Shown here one piece after another: positions 37,210 through 46,481 of a stretch of DNA of 51,059 bases. Where the stretch lies: contig NZ_JAASRY010000010.1 of assembly GCF_011761345.1 (NCBI RefSeq), forward strand, positions 1 through 51,059, written 5' to 3'. The notes under the pieces were generated by a model. It had not been told where the DNA came from. It saw nothing but the letters and a program-made list of their open reading frames with translations, and did not search any database. The DNA comes from Thalassobacillus devorans. GTDB lineage: Bacteria; Bacillota; Bacilli; Bacillales; Halobacillaceae. Positions within the stretch are counted from its first letter, which is position 1, and each line of letters opens with the position of its first letter. The position numbers and the translations under genes are program-made.

Positions 37210-37947
37210 ATGAAAAAAGGTACACTGAAGCAGATTTTGTTATTGACCGATGGATGTTCGAATCAGGGGGAAGATCCGGTTGCCATTGCTGCGCTGGCTA
37301 ATGATCAGGGTATCACGGTGAATGTCATCGGGATTCTTGATGATGATCAAAGTGAGCAGCCGGAAGGGCTGGAAGAAGTTGAAGCGATTGCCATGTCTGG
37401 CGGAGGCGTAAGTCAAATCGTCTATCAAAAAGCACTTTCTCAAACCGTGCAAATGGTCACCAAACAGGCAATGACACAAACGTTACAGGGGGTTGTCAAT
37501 CAGGAGCTGAAGCAGATCCTCGGAGAAAAGCAGACATTTGAGGAGCTGCCGCCGGACAAACGCGGCGAAGTGATGGAAGTGGTGGAGGACCTGGGGGAGA
37601 CGTGTGATCTGGAGGTGCTTGTGCTTGTGGACACCAGCGCCAGCATGACTCCGAAGCTTTCTACCGTCAAGGAGGCTCTATTTGACTTGTCATTAAGTTT
37701 GAATGCAAGGTCTGGGAACAATCGCTTCAGCATCTTCTGTTTCCCAAATAAAATGAAGCCGATTCACAAATTAATGGATTGGACCCCTGAATTAGATGGT
37801 ATCTCTAAAGTTTTTCCTAAGCTGGCAAGCGGAGGTATCACACCTACCGGGCCTGCGCTTAAAGAAGCGATGTACCAGTTCGGCAAAAAAAGCTTGTTTG
37901 GGAGTATGAAACATGCAAGTGAACCATACGAAGAAACTGGTTACTAA
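37210..37947 (+). CDS. yabS: VWA-domain protein YabS
   Basis: A 245-residue protein, which I believe is the B. subtilis YabS length. The N-terminal part (QILLLTDGCSNQGEDP) resembles half of a von Willebrand A fold. A second segment from about residue 133 holds a MIDAS-type LVLVDTSASMTPKLSTVKEAL with later TPTGPALKEAM. No transmembrane segment is seen. It overlaps the kinase gene yabT by 35 nt, so the two are translationally linked; VWA proteins paired with kinases often serve as substrates or scaffolds (inference). The function is not established. Confidence 0.88.
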   Translation: MKKGTLKQILLLTDGCSNQGEDPVAIAALANDQGITVNVIGILDDDQSEQPEGLEEVEAIAMSGGGVSQIVYQKALSQTVQMVTKQAMTQTLQGVVNQELKQILGEKQTFEELPPDKRGEVMEVVEDLGETCDLEVLVLVDTSASMTPKLSTVKEALFDLSLSLNARSGNNRFSIFCFPNKMKPIHKLMDWTPELDGISKVFPKLASGGITPTGPALKEAMYQFGKKSLFGSMKHASEPYEETGY

Positions 37948-38869
37948 CTTAAAACGAGGGACCATTATCCGGGGGAAATGGAACGGTACGCAATATCAGG
38001 TAATTCAAAAGCTGGGGGAAGGCGCATGCGGCATCGTCTATTTATGTGAGCGGAATGGCGTTTATACAGCGCTTAAAATTGGTACAGACAGTTCTAGGAT
38101 CATTACGGAAGTGAATGTTCTAAAAACTTTTCAAAAGGTCCAGGGGAAGCGCCTTGGGCCTTCTTTGTTGGACGTGGATGACTGGGTGACTCCGGCTGGT
38201 GTGACATACCCTTACTATGTTATGGAATATCTGAAAGGCCAGGAACTCGCGAGCTTTTTACATGGCAGGGGAAAAGAATGGCTGGGGGTCATGATGCTGC
38301 AATTATTGAGTGATTTGGAGGAATTGCATGAACAAGGGTGGGTGTTCGGTGATTTGAAGACAGATAACCTGCTTGTCACATCGCCTCCACCTAAATTGCG
38401 GCTGATCGATGTGGGTGGCACCACTAAAATAGGGCGTGCTATTAAAGAATATACGGAATTCTATGACCGGGGATATTGGCAAGGTGGATCACGTAAAGCT
38501 GACCCTGCCTATGATTTATTTGCATTGACGATGGTCATGATGGAAGTCGCCCACGGGAGACGTTTTGAGAGAGGTGCGAATCCACAGCAAACACTAGAAA
38601 AGAAATTGCAGCAGCTTGAACTTCTCAAGCCATATCGCCGGCTTATTAAGAAAGCGTGGCACGGGGAGTACTCCTCTAGCTATGAAATGAAAAAAGAGTT
38701 ATCTTCTATATTAAATGGTCCATCCAAATATAAGATGATGGAAAACAGGCATACGAGGGTCTCGAGAAGAAAAGAAGCCCGGAAAACGTCATTCGCCGCG
38801 GCAGAGCTGGGAGTGATATTTTTGTCTCTCCTCCTTTTCTATTTTCTCTTTTCTATAATTGCCTGGTAG
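37913..38869 (+). CDS. yabT: Membrane-anchored Hanks-type Ser/Thr kinase YabT
   Basis: A 318-residue kinase. The Gly-rich loop (LGEGACGIVYLCE, about 30-42) and catalytic lysine (ALKIG) are clear. The catalytic loop reads FGDLKTDNL in place of the usual HRDLKPEN, and the metal motif DVGG replaces DFG, both as in B. subtilis YabT. A single C-terminal transmembrane helix (about 294-316) anchors it. YabT in B. subtilis is DNA-activated, sits at the sporulation septum and phosphorylates RecA. The linker between kinase domain and membrane helix is shorter than I recall for YabT (338 aa). Confidence 0.92.
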   Translation: MQVNHTKKLVTNLKRGTIIRGKWNGTQYQVIQKLGEGACGIVYLCERNGVYTALKIGTDSSRIITEVNVLKTFQKVQGKRLGPSLLDVDDWVTPAGVTYPYYVMEYLKGQELASFLHGRGKEWLGVMMLQLLSDLEELHEQGWVFGDLKTDNLLVTSPPPKLRLIDVGGTTKIGRAIKEYTEFYDRGYWQGGSRKADPAYDLFALTMVMMEVAHGRRFERGANPQQTLEKKLQQLELLKPYRRLIKKAWHGEYSSSYEMKKELSSILNGPSKYKMMENRHTRVSRRKEARKTSFAAAELGVIFLSLLLFYFLFSIIAW

Positions 38870-38881
38870 AACTGCTATGTT

Positions 38882-38911
38882 TTGCAGTAGCAAGGCTACA
38901 AATGATAGGAT
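38882..38911 (+). promoter_or_regulatory. Sigma-A promoter candidate for tilS-hprT
   Basis: TTGCAG (38882-38887), 18 bp, TAGGAT (38906-38911). Each hexamer is two bases from consensus. Confidence 0.45.
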
Positions 38912-38962
38912 AATGGTGTTCAGTATTGATCAAATACTAATACTACTTGAGGTGGAAGTAAC

Positions 38963-40360
38963 ATGAAAACGGCCGTCGATGCATTCATCGAGCGAAATCG
39001 ATTGTTAGAACAAGGACAGACAGTACTGATTGCTGTTTCCGGCGGACCGGATTCTATGGCACTTCTGCATTATTTCAAAACGATACGAGAGCCATGGGGG
39101 CTCTCTTTGATTGCTGCTTCTGTCGATCATGGCCTGCGTGGAGCAGCTTCCATCGAGGACTTAACGTATGTGAAAGAAGTATGTAAACAATGGAATATCG
39201 ATTTTGTGGGAACCTCCGTGGATGTTCCTACGTATAAGAAACAGTACAACCTGAATACACAAGAAGCAGCCCGGATTTTACGTTATCAATTTTTCCAGGA
39301 ACAAATGAACAAGAAACGAGCGGGAATTCTTGCGCTTGGCCACCATGGGGATGATCAGGCAGAAACGATGCTGATGCGTCTTGTCAGAGGGACTACTCCG
39401 GGAGGGCTCACTGGAATCCCCGTGAAGAGAGACTTTGCAGGCGGGAAGATTATACGTCCGTTTTTAGGGGTAACCAAAGAGGAGATATTGGCTTATTGTA
39501 AAGAGTATCATATCCACCCGAGGGAAGATCTTTCGAATAAAGATACGAAATATACGAGAAACTACTTTCGGCATAAGATTCTCCCGCTTATGAAGGCAGA
39601 AAACCCGAAGTTGAATGAGCATTTATGGAAGCTGAGCCAGGATTTGAAAGAGGATGAGGAATACCTGCAACAGCAGGCGGAGAAACTGTTGGAAAAGGTG
39701 GCGGTTTTTGAAAAGGATAAGAAGAATATTTCTTTTTCCGTTTCTGAATTTAATACCTATCCGATAGCTTTACAAAGAAGGGCCTTTCATCTAATATTAA
39801 ACTATCTTTATGATGGAAACTCTGAGGATTTTTCTTATATACATGAGCAGCAATTCTTTGATTTTTTGACACGGGATATAGCCAATGGCAAGCTGGACTG
39901 GCCTGGTGGCTTATGGTTGCAGCGTAATTATGGAAAAATCACTTTTCATTTTAACAGTTCATACAAGCCCGCCTCTTACAGGAGCGAGCTTGGGATCGGT
40001 GATACATACCGCTTGCCTGACGGTTCGGAACTTTCTGTCAAGCTGACGACTTGCAAGAACAAGGAAGACAAGTGCACGCTCACTTGTGATGTGACTCACG
40101 TAGAGCTTCCTTTGATTGTACGGACTCGACGCCCGGGAGATCGAATGACATGGAAAGGCTTGAATGGCTCAAGAAAAATCAAAGATATATTCATTGATCA
40201 GAAGGTTCCTAAAGAAGCGAGGGATAGTTGGCCTTTAATAACGGATCAGAATGGAAAAATATTATGGTTGGTCGGTTTGAAGAAAAGTACGGTATGCAGT
40301 GGAGGAACATCGGGAGAGTGGCTGGAAATAAATTATTCACAGCCAAAGGAAGACAGGTAG
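38963..40360 (+). CDS. tilS: tRNA(Ile)-lysidine synthetase
   Basis: A 465-residue N-type ATP pyrophosphatase that converts C34 of tRNA-Ile(CAU) to lysidine so that it reads AUA. The PP-loop SGGPDS is at residues 26-31; ASVDHGLRG and LALGHHGDDQAET follow. The C-terminal TilS domain (RTRRPGDRMTWKGLNGSRKIKDIFID) binds tRNA. GAGGTGG precedes the ATG. It lies directly upstream of hprT (12 nt gap). In B. subtilis TilS and HprT also act together on ftsH expression, and ftsH is next. Confidence 0.95.
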   Translation: MKTAVDAFIERNRLLEQGQTVLIAVSGGPDSMALLHYFKTIREPWGLSLIAASVDHGLRGAASIEDLTYVKEVCKQWNIDFVGTSVDVPTYKKQYNLNTQEAARILRYQFFQEQMNKKRAGILALGHHGDDQAETMLMRLVRGTTPGGLTGIPVKRDFAGGKIIRPFLGVTKEEILAYCKEYHIHPREDLSNKDTKYTRNYFRHKILPLMKAENPKLNEHLWKLSQDLKEDEEYLQQQAEKLLEKVAVFEKDKKNISFSVSEFNTYPIALQRRAFHLILNYLYDGNSEDFSYIHEQQFFDFLTRDIANGKLDWPGGLWLQRNYGKITFHFNSSYKPASYRSELGIGDTYRLPDGSELSVKLTTCKNKEDKCTLTCDVTHVELPLIVRTRRPGDRMTWKGLNGSRKIKDIFIDQKVPKEARDSWPLITDQNGKILWLVGLKKSTVCSGGTSGEWLEINYSQPKEDR

Positions 40361-40372
40361 GAGGAGCGAACT

Positions 40373-40909
40373 ATGCATAACGAAATTAAAGAGGTTCTGA
40401 TTTCAGAAGAAGAGATCCAGGCAAAGTGCAAAGAAATCGGTGATCAGCTGACAGAAGAATATGAAGGAAGATTCCCGCTGGCTATTGGCGTATTAAAAGG
40501 GGCCATGCCATTTATGGGGGATTTGCTGAAACGGATAGAAACCCATTTGGAAATGGATTTCATGGATGTTTCCAGCTATGATGGCATGCGTTCTTCTGGT
40601 GAAGTGAAAATTGAAAAAGACTTGAACACCCAGGTGGAAGGACGAGATCTTTTAATTATTGAGGACATCATTGATAGTGGCTTGACTTTGAGCTACCTGG
40701 TAGACCTGTTCAAATACCGGAAAGCGAAATCCATCAAAATCGTTACATTACTGGATAAGCCTACCGGCCGTACTTCCCATATTAAAGCTGATGTTGTCGG
40801 TTTTGAAGTGCCGGATGAATTCGTTGTTGGCTACGGGTTGGACTATGATGAAAAATATCGTAATCTTCCCTATATCGGTGTGCTTAAGCCGGAAGTTTAT
40901 GGTGGGTAA
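40373..40909 (+). CDS. hprT: Hypoxanthine-guanine phosphoribosyltransferase
   Basis: A 178-residue purine salvage enzyme (180 in B. subtilis) that joins hypoxanthine or guanine to PRPP. The PRPP-binding signature [17 protein letters not shown], the flexible-loop segment [12 protein letters not shown] and the C-terminal base-site [20 protein letters not shown] are visible. GGAGGAG precedes the ATG. It shares PRPP with PurR and Prs encoded earlier in the window. Confidence 0.96.
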   Translation: MHNEIKEVLISEEEIQAKCKEIGDQLTEEYEGRFPLAIGVLKGAMPFMGDLLKRIETHLEMDFMDVSSYDGMRSSGEVKIEKDLNTQVEGRDLLIIEDIIDSGLTLSYLVDLFKYRKAKSIKIVTLLDKPTGRTSHIKADVVGFEVPDEFVVGYGLDYDEKYRNLPYIGVLKPEVYGG

Positions 40910-40962
40910 AAATGATGGTACATGAAACACAAAATGTTCACATATTGTTTAAGGGTAATTAG

Positions 40963-40992
40963 TTGTGCTGGTACTTTTTAGTATGATACTAT
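40963..40992 (+). promoter_or_regulatory. Weak sigma-A promoter candidate for ftsH
   Basis: TTGTGC (40963-40968), 18 bp, TACTAT (40987-40992), about 37 nt before the start. The -35 is poor; other arrangements in this AT-rich stretch are possible. Confidence 0.35.
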
Positions 40993-41028
40993 TTAATATA
41001 GTTTTTGTTGATTGGGAGGAGGTAGGCA

Positions 41029-43077
41029 ATGAACCGAATATTTCGTAACACAATATTTTATTTACTTATCTTCCTCGTAGTAATCGGCGTAGTCGGTCTA
41101 TTTAGAGGACAAGGTGAACCACAGCAAACGCTGACTGTTAACGAGTTCAATGAATACTTGAACAGCGGTCAGATCGAAGAAATGACGATTCAACCTGTCA
41201 ATGGAGTGTATCAAGTTCAAGGGACGCTTACAGGCGGCGGCGGTGAAGAGGGTGATAATTCCTTCACAGCTAAAATTCCTGCGAATGATCAAATGATTAC
41301 AAATGTAACGGATACCGCTCAGGAACAAAGTATCCTGAAGGTGGAAGAAGAGGAACAGCCTAGTGCCTGGGTTTCTTTCCTGACAACCATGATTCCGTTC
41401 ATCATTATATTCATTTTATTCTTCTTCCTGTTGAACCAGGCACAAGGCGGCGGAAGTCGTGTCATGAATTTCGGGAAGAGTAAAGCGAAACAGTATACTG
41501 AAGAGAAGAAAAAGGTCCGTTTCAAAGATGTGGCCGGTGCTGATGAAGAGAAGCAGGAGCTGGTAGAGGTCGTAGACTTCTTGAAAGATCCTCGCAAGTT
41601 CTCTGCAGTTGGCGCACGTATTCCGAAAGGTGTCCTGCTAGTCGGACCACCGGGTACAGGTAAAACCTTGCTTGCCCGTGCTGTTGCCGGAGAAGCAGGT
41701 GTTCCATTCTTCTCTATCAGTGGTTCGGATTTCGTTGAAATGTTTGTCGGTGTTGGTGCATCACGTGTCCGTGACTTGTTTGAAAATGCGAAAAAGAATG
41801 CTCCGTGTATCATCTTCATTGATGAGATCGATGCGGTCGGTCGTCAGCGTGGAGCAGGTCTTGGCGGCGGTCACGATGAGCGTGAACAAACCTTGAACCA
41901 GCTATTAGTAGAAATGGATGGTTTCGGTGTCAATGAAGGGATCATCATCATTGCAGCGACCAACCGTCCGGATATTTTAGACCCGGCATTACTACGTCCT
42001 GGTCGTTTTGACCGTCAAATCACGGTCGATCGTCCAGATGTTAAAGGAAGACAAGAAGTTCTTGCGGTTCATGCTAAAGATAAACCATTAGGTAAAGATG
42101 TCGATTTGAAGACGATAGCTATGCGTACACCTGGTTTCTCAGGTGCAGACCTGGAGAACCTGTTGAACGAAGCGGCACTTGTAGCTGCCCGTGCTGATAA
42201 AGACTCGATTGATATGGAAGATGTCGATGAAGCCATCGACCGTGTCATTGCTGGTCCAGCGAAGAAGAGCAGGGTCATCTCTAAGAAAGAGCGCAATATC
42301 GTTGCTTATCATGAAAGTGGCCATACCATCATCGGCATGGTATTGGATGATGCGGACATGGTACACAAGGTTACCATCGTGCCACGTGGCCAGGCTGGCG
42401 GATATGCTGTCATGCTTCCACGTGAAGACCGTTACTTCATGACTAAACCGGAACTGTTTGATAAAATTACCGGCTTGCTCGGTGGACGTGTAGCGGAAGA
42501 AGTCATTTTCGGTGAAGTAAGTACAGGCGCCCACAATGACTTCCAGCGTGCTACCAGCATTGCTCGTAAGATGGTTACCGAGTATGGCATGAGTGAGAAG
42601 TTGGGTCCATTGCAATTCGGTTCTAACTCTGGCGGACAGGTATTCCTTGGCCGTGACATCCAGAATGAACAGAATTACAGTGATCAAATCGCCTATGATA
42701 TCGATAAAGAAACACAAAACTTTATCAACTACTGTTATGACCGTGCCAAGACGATTTTGACAGAAAATCGTGATAAGTTAGAGCTTGTCGCTTCTACATT
42801 GCTGGAAATCGAAACGTTGGATGCGACGGAAATCAAATCCCTTTTCGAAAAAGGCCGCCTTCCTACACAGGAAGAAATAGAAGAATTGGCACAAGAAAGA
42901 GAGAAAGCGAGAAAAAAGGAAAAAGCTGATAAAGACGCTACTTCCGATGTCCGTGTCAACGTCCAATCGAAAGAGGATGAAATCAAAACGGACAACAAGC
43001 CTACGGGTCCAGAAGAAGGTCCAACCGTAGATAATAAGGAAACAGAAGAAGAAAATGATTCTGAACGTAAAGAATAA
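41029..43077 (+). CDS. ftsH: ATP-dependent zinc metalloprotease FtsH
   Basis: A 682-residue membrane AAA+ protease (637 in B. subtilis) that degrades damaged membrane proteins and regulators such as Spo0E. Two N-terminal membrane helices (about 7-24 and 112-136) flank an external domain. Walker A GPPGTGKT is near 205, Walker [13 protein letters not shown] near 260, and the zinc motif HESGH near 427. The C-terminal tail of about 65 residues is highly charged and net acidic, longer than in B. subtilis. GGGAGGAGG precedes the ATG. A strong terminator follows. Confidence 0.97.
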   Translation: MNRIFRNTIFYLLIFLVVIGVVGLFRGQGEPQQTLTVNEFNEYLNSGQIEEMTIQPVNGVYQVQGTLTGGGGEEGDNSFTAKIPANDQMITNVTDTAQEQSILKVEEEEQPSAWVSFLTTMIPFIIIFILFFFLLNQAQGGGSRVMNFGKSKAKQYTEEKKKVRFKDVAGADEEKQELVEVVDFLKDPRKFSAVGARIPKGVLLVGPPGTGKTLLARAVAGEAGVPFFSISGSDFVEMFVGVGASRVRDLFENAKKNAPCIIFIDEIDAVGRQRGAGLGGGHDEREQTLNQLLVEMDGFGVNEGIIIIAATNRPDILDPALLRPGRFDRQITVDRPDVKGRQEVLAVHAKDKPLGKDVDLKTIAMRTPGFSGADLENLLNEAALVAARADKDSIDMEDVDEAIDRVIAGPAKKSRVISKKERNIVAYHESGHTIIGMVLDDADMVHKVTIVPRGQAGGYAVMLPREDRYFMTKPELFDKITGLLGGRVAEEVIFGEVSTGAHNDFQRATSIARKMVTEYGMSEKLGPLQFGSNSGGQVFLGRDIQNEQNYSDQIAYDIDKETQNFINYCYDRAKTILTENRDKLELVASTLLEIETLDATEIKSLFEKGRLPTQEEIEELAQEREKARKKEKADKDATSDVRVNVQSKEDEIKTDNKPTGPEEGPTVDNKETEEENDSERKE

Positions 43078-43081
43078 ATAC

Positions 43082-43119
43082 AAAAAGTCACGCTGCCCAG
43101 TGCAGCGTGACTTTTTTCT
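43082..43119 (+). terminator. ftsH terminator
   Basis: AAAAAGTCACGCTGC (43082-43096) pairs perfectly with GCAGCGTGACTTTTT (43102-43116) around CCAGT. T and A runs on both sides allow action in both directions. Confidence 0.93.
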
Positions 43120-43122
43120 TGT

Positions 43123-43416
43123 CTCCAGCTCCAGCGCCTACCCCCTCGAGGTCTTAAGTCAAGCCTCTCTGTGACCAAAAACGTCACGGCGAGGCTTGGC
43201 TTAAGCTTGTCGGAGGCCTGCAGGACAAGGAATGCTTCTTAGAAAGACATCGCACGAAGAAAAAGTGGTTTTCTTTTTCGAGGACGCAGGTCAGTTCGAC
43301 GTTGGCACACTAGAACTACTTCTACGAAAGTACATCGCAGAAAAAGACAAGGTCTTTTTTGAGGACGTGCCGTTTTTAGTCGAACGTCATTACTAGCAAG
43401 GCGCTTGCGCTTTTGT
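43123..43416. repeat. Second dispersed repeat family, full-length copy
   Basis: The left end reads CTCCAGCTCCAGCGCCT; the right end reads AGCAAGGCGCTTGCGCTTTTGT (43395-43416, split here as AGCAAGGCGC and TTGCGCTTTTGT). AGCGCCT and AGGCGCT are inverted. The left third is a strong hairpin, CTTAAG at 43153 to CTTAAG ending 43205 with CAAGCCTC/GAGGCTTG and GTGAC/GTCAC pairs. Two imperfect 60-bp direct repeats follow (43242-43303 and 43326-43388), each with an AGAAAAAG hairpin, GAGGACG and a TCGA-ACGT end. No gene is present. Confidence 0.75.
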
Positions 43417-43493
43417 ACTTGAAATGACTTTTAAGCCTTTGGCCTTGCTTTGACTCGGCAGGAAAATATATCATAAAGCAAGAATGTGTTGTG

Positions 43494-43502
43494 TGGTATG
43501 AT
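43494..43502 (+). promoter_or_regulatory. Extended -10 promoter candidate for coaX
   Basis: TGGTATGAT (TGN plus TATGAT), 37 nt before coaX. No good -35 is visible. Confidence 0.45.
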
Positions 43503-43539
43503 GAATTTTCAGAAATGATATATAAAGTGGGGTCATGTC

Positions 43540-44331
43540 ATGATATTTGTGCTGGATGTAGGGAATACAAACACCGTGCTGGGTGTTTTTGAAGAAGATA
43601 AACTGAAATTTCAATGGCGTATCAAAACGGACCGTTATAAAACAGAAGATGAATATGGAATGTTGATCAAATCCTTATTTGAGCATGAGGGTTTGGTTTT
43701 TTCCGATATCCATGGAGTGGTTATCTCCTCGGTTGTTCCACCGATCATGTTTGCTTTGGAAAGGATGTCCCGAAATTACTTTAAGCGAAAGCCGATGATC
43801 ATCGGAGCTGATGAAGTAGATGAAGGGTTGGCAATGACTTATCCGAACCCGAAGGAAATAGGAGCAGACCGCATCGTTAATGCTGTCGGTGCTTTGCAGG
43901 AGCATAAAGCACCGCTGGTAATCATTGATTTCGGAACAGCAACTACCTATTGTTATATCAACGAAAATGCGGAATATGTCGGCGGTGTCATATCGCCTGG
44001 TATCAATGTGTCCATGGAAGCTCTGTATGCAAAAGCTGCTAAGCTACCGAAGATTGAAATCAGAAATCCGGGACAGGTTGTCGGTCAGAGTACAGTGGAA
44101 GCGATGCAGTCCGGCGTGTTTTTTGGGTATGTCGGTCAGGTGGATGAAGTGGTGAGAAGAATGAAAGAAGCCGCTCCGTCTAATCCTAAAGTTATCGCTA
44201 CCGGTGGTTTAGCTGGTTTGATTGCTGATGAATCTGCTACGATTGATATCGTTGACCCTTATTTGACCTTGAAAGGTCTATATACCATTTATCAACGGAA
44301 TAAAGGAAAAAAAGAATTCAAAGGAGAATGA
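43540..44331 (+). CDS. coaX: Type III pantothenate kinase
   Basis: A 263-residue ASKHA-fold kinase for the first step of coenzyme A synthesis. The N-terminal phosphate loop [15 protein letters not shown], the central [12 protein letters not shown] and [14 protein letters not shown] motifs and the later GGVISPGI are typical. Type III enzymes use ATP with a high Km, need a monovalent cation and are not inhibited by CoA. It is followed 6 nt later by hslO. Confidence 0.95.
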   Translation: MIFVLDVGNTNTVLGVFEEDKLKFQWRIKTDRYKTEDEYGMLIKSLFEHEGLVFSDIHGVVISSVVPPIMFALERMSRNYFKRKPMIIGADEVDEGLAMTYPNPKEIGADRIVNAVGALQEHKAPLVIIDFGTATTYCYINENAEYVGGVISPGINVSMEALYAKAAKLPKIEIRNPGQVVGQSTVEAMQSGVFFGYVGQVDEVVRRMKEAAPSNPKVIATGGLAGLIADESATIDIVDPYLTLKGLYTIYQRNKGKKEFKGE

Positions 44332-44337
44332 TGATAG

Positions 44338-45225
44338 ATGACAGATTATTTAATTCGTGCTACTGCATTTGAAGGAAAAGTTCGCGCCTATGCCATACAA
44401 TCCACGAAAACCGTAGAAGAAGCACGTCGCAGGCAGGATACTTGGGCTACCACTTCTGCAGCACTTGGCCGAACGCTGACGATCAGTGCGATGATGGGTA
44501 CCATGCTAAAAGGCGATGATAAGTTAACTATCAAACTTGAGGGAAATGGCCCGATCGAAGCGGTAATTGTAGATGCTGATGCCCGTGGTCATGTCCGGGG
44601 ATACGTCAAGAACCCGCATGTTGATTTTGACTTGAATGCCCAGGGAAAATTGGACGTAGCCCGTGCAGTTGGTACAGAAGGGACCTTAAGTGTAGTCAAA
44701 GATTTGGGATTAAAAGACCACTTCACCGGACAAGTTCCTATTGTGTCGGGAGAAGTGAGCGAAGACTTTACGTATTACTTTGCGAATTCTGAGCAGGTGC
44801 CTTCAGCAGTAGGTGCGGGTGTACTGGTCAATACGGATCACTCCATTCTTGCAGCAGGTGGATTTATTATTCAAATGATGCCGGGGGCTGATGATGAGAC
44901 CATCAGTACCATTGAAAAAAGGTTAAGTGAAATCCCCCCTATTTCCAGTATGATCCGGGAAGGCAATACTCCGGAGGAGATTTTGGACCGGTTATTAGGT
45001 AAAGATAATGTGCATATACTCGATCGTGTACCTGTGGAGTTCAGATGCCAGTGTTCAAGAGAGCGGGTAGAAGTTGCCCTTGCCAGCCTAGATGATAAAG
45101 AACTTCAGACGATGATTGAAGAAGATCATGGTGCAGAGGCAACCTGTCATTTTTGTAATGAAGCTTATCACTTTGACGTGAAAGATTTAAAAGAGCTGCA
45201 ATCCAGTAACAAGGGTGGAGAATAA
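44338..45225 (+). CDS. hslO: Redox-regulated chaperone Hsp33
   Basis: A 295-residue ATP-independent holdase activated by disulfide stress. The N-terminal domain has [17 protein letters not shown] and the [10 protein letters not shown] region. The C-terminal zinc switch contains CQC ([10 protein letters not shown]) and CHFC ([12 protein letters not shown]), the C-X-C and C-X-X-C pairs that release zinc on oxidation. It abuts coaX. In B. subtilis the PPIase-like yacD lies between hslO and cysK but is missing here. Confidence 0.95.
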   Translation: MTDYLIRATAFEGKVRAYAIQSTKTVEEARRRQDTWATTSAALGRTLTISAMMGTMLKGDDKLTIKLEGNGPIEAVIVDADARGHVRGYVKNPHVDFDLNAQGKLDVARAVGTEGTLSVVKDLGLKDHFTGQVPIVSGEVSEDFTYYFANSEQVPSAVGAGVLVNTDHSILAAGGFIIQMMPGADDETISTIEKRLSEIPPISSMIREGNTPEEILDRLLGKDNVHILDRVPVEFRCQCSRERVEVALASLDDKELQTMIEEDHGAEATCHFCNEAYHFDVKDLKELQSSNKGGE

Positions 45226-45244
45226 AATAAAGTTCATGAATTGT

Positions 45245-45273
45245 TTGACATTTCCGTGAGTTTTGCGTACATT
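45245..45273 (+). promoter_or_regulatory. Sigma-A promoter of cysK
   Basis: TTGACA (45245-45250), 17 bp, TACATT (45268-45273). Downstream, TCCTA (45283-45287) can pair with TAGGA (45304-45308) inside the ribosome site. I did not find a convincing CymR operator. Confidence 0.75.
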
Positions 45274-45316
45274 ATTAATAAATCCTATAAAAATACTCGG
45301 GTTTAGGAGTGAGATA

Positions 45317-46246
45317 ATGAGAATTGCGAAGAATGTCAGTGAGCTGGTCGGTAATACACCAGTAGTTAAATTGAATGGCGCTGCAGATGAAAACAGTGCC
45401 GATATCTATCTGAAATTGGAATTCATGAATCCAGGAAGCTCAGTAAAAGATCGTATTGCACTAGCGATGATTGAAGCCGCCGAAGAAAGCGGTCAGTTGA
45501 ACGAAGGCGATACGATTGTAGAACCAACAAGTGGCAACACTGGTATCGGGCTGGCAATGATAGCGGCAGCCAAAGGCTATAAGACCGTGCTGGTCATGCC
45601 GGATACGATGAGTCAGGAACGACGGAATCTGCTACGTGCCTATGGAGCTGAATTGGTACTTACACCAGGTGCTGATGGCATGAAAGGTGCGATTAAAAAA
45701 GCGGAAGAACTGCAAAAGGAACATGGCTACTACATGCCGCAACAATTCAATAACCCGGCAAATGTCGCCATTCATGAAAAAACAACCGGACCTGAAATAG
45801 TCGAGCAAATGGGTGACCAATTAGACGCCTTCGTATCAGGTGTAGGAACGGGTGGAACGATAACTGGTGCAGGAAAGGTGCTAAAGAAGCACTATAACGA
45901 TATCAAAATATATGCTGTGGAACCGGACGCTTCCCCAGTATTATCCGGCGGGCAGCCAGGACCGCACAAAATTCAGGGTATCGGTGCCGGGTTTGTTCCT
46001 GGCATACTGGATACAGCTATCTATGATGAAGTCATCCAGGTATCTAATGATGATGCATATGAAGCAGCCAGAGAAGCAGCCAGAAAAGACGGTATTCTGG
46101 GAGGGGTATCCTCCGGAGCAGCCATCCACGCTGCCAGGAAAATCGCCAAAGAGTTAGGAAAAGGCAAAAAGGTACTCGCTGTCCTTCCGAGTAACGGAGA
46201 AAGATACCTATCCACACCGCTATATCAATTTGAAGATCAGCAATAA
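45317..46246 (+). CDS. cysK: Cysteine synthase (O-acetylserine thiol-lyase)
   Basis: A 309-residue fold-type II PLP enzyme that makes cysteine from O-acetylserine and sulfide. K44 in [10 protein letters not shown] binds PLP; the TSGNTG loop binds substrate, and the phosphate loop [10 protein letters not shown] and the C-terminal [13 protein letters not shown] are conserved. ATG 45317 follows TAGGAGTGAG; the upstream in-frame codon at 45263 lies within the promoter. The very close match to B. subtilis CysK suggests it may likewise influence the CymR regulator. In B. subtilis pabBAC follows; here folP follows after 235 nt. Confidence 0.96.
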   Translation: MRIAKNVSELVGNTPVVKLNGAADENSADIYLKLEFMNPGSSVKDRIALAMIEAAEESGQLNEGDTIVEPTSGNTGIGLAMIAAAKGYKTVLVMPDTMSQERRNLLRAYGAELVLTPGADGMKGAIKKAEELQKEHGYYMPQQFNNPANVAIHEKTTGPEIVEQMGDQLDAFVSGVGTGGTITGAGKVLKKHYNDIKIYAVEPDASPVLSGGQPGPHKIQGIGAGFVPGILDTAIYDEVIQVSNDDAYEAAREAARKDGILGGVSSGAAIHAARKIAKELGKGKKVLAVLPSNGERYLSTPLYQFEDQQ

Positions 46247-46252
46247 TGTAAG

Positions 46253-46290
46253 GGACTGTGTCACAAGCAAAAGTGACGCAGTCCTTTTTG
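46253..46290 (+). terminator. cysK terminator
   Basis: GGACTGTGTCAC (46253-46264) pairs with GTGACGCAGTCC (46273-46284), one G-T pair, then TTTTT. Confidence 0.92.
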
Positions 46291-46350
46291 GTTTTCTAAG
46301 GAAAATATTAAATTTTCTTTTTGTGGATAACTTTACGTGATTGGTTCCAT

Positions 46351-46400
46351 CCAGCTCCAATTAAGCTTGTTGTTGGTGAGCAAGGCGCTTGCGCTTTTGT
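46351..46400. repeat. Collapsed copy of the second repeat family
   Basis: Fifty bp join CCAGCTCCA (as at the left end of 43123-43416), TTAAGCTTGT (internal junction at 43201-43210) and AGCAAGGCGCTTGCGC plus TTTTGT (right end). The hairpin and both direct repeats are deleted. It sits between cysK and folP. Confidence 0.7.
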
Positions 46401-46481
46401 TCTTTTCTATATCATGAATTTATTTTTCAAATAGTGTAAAATAGACAAGGAATATTTTCGTACGGAAATGAGGAAATAACG

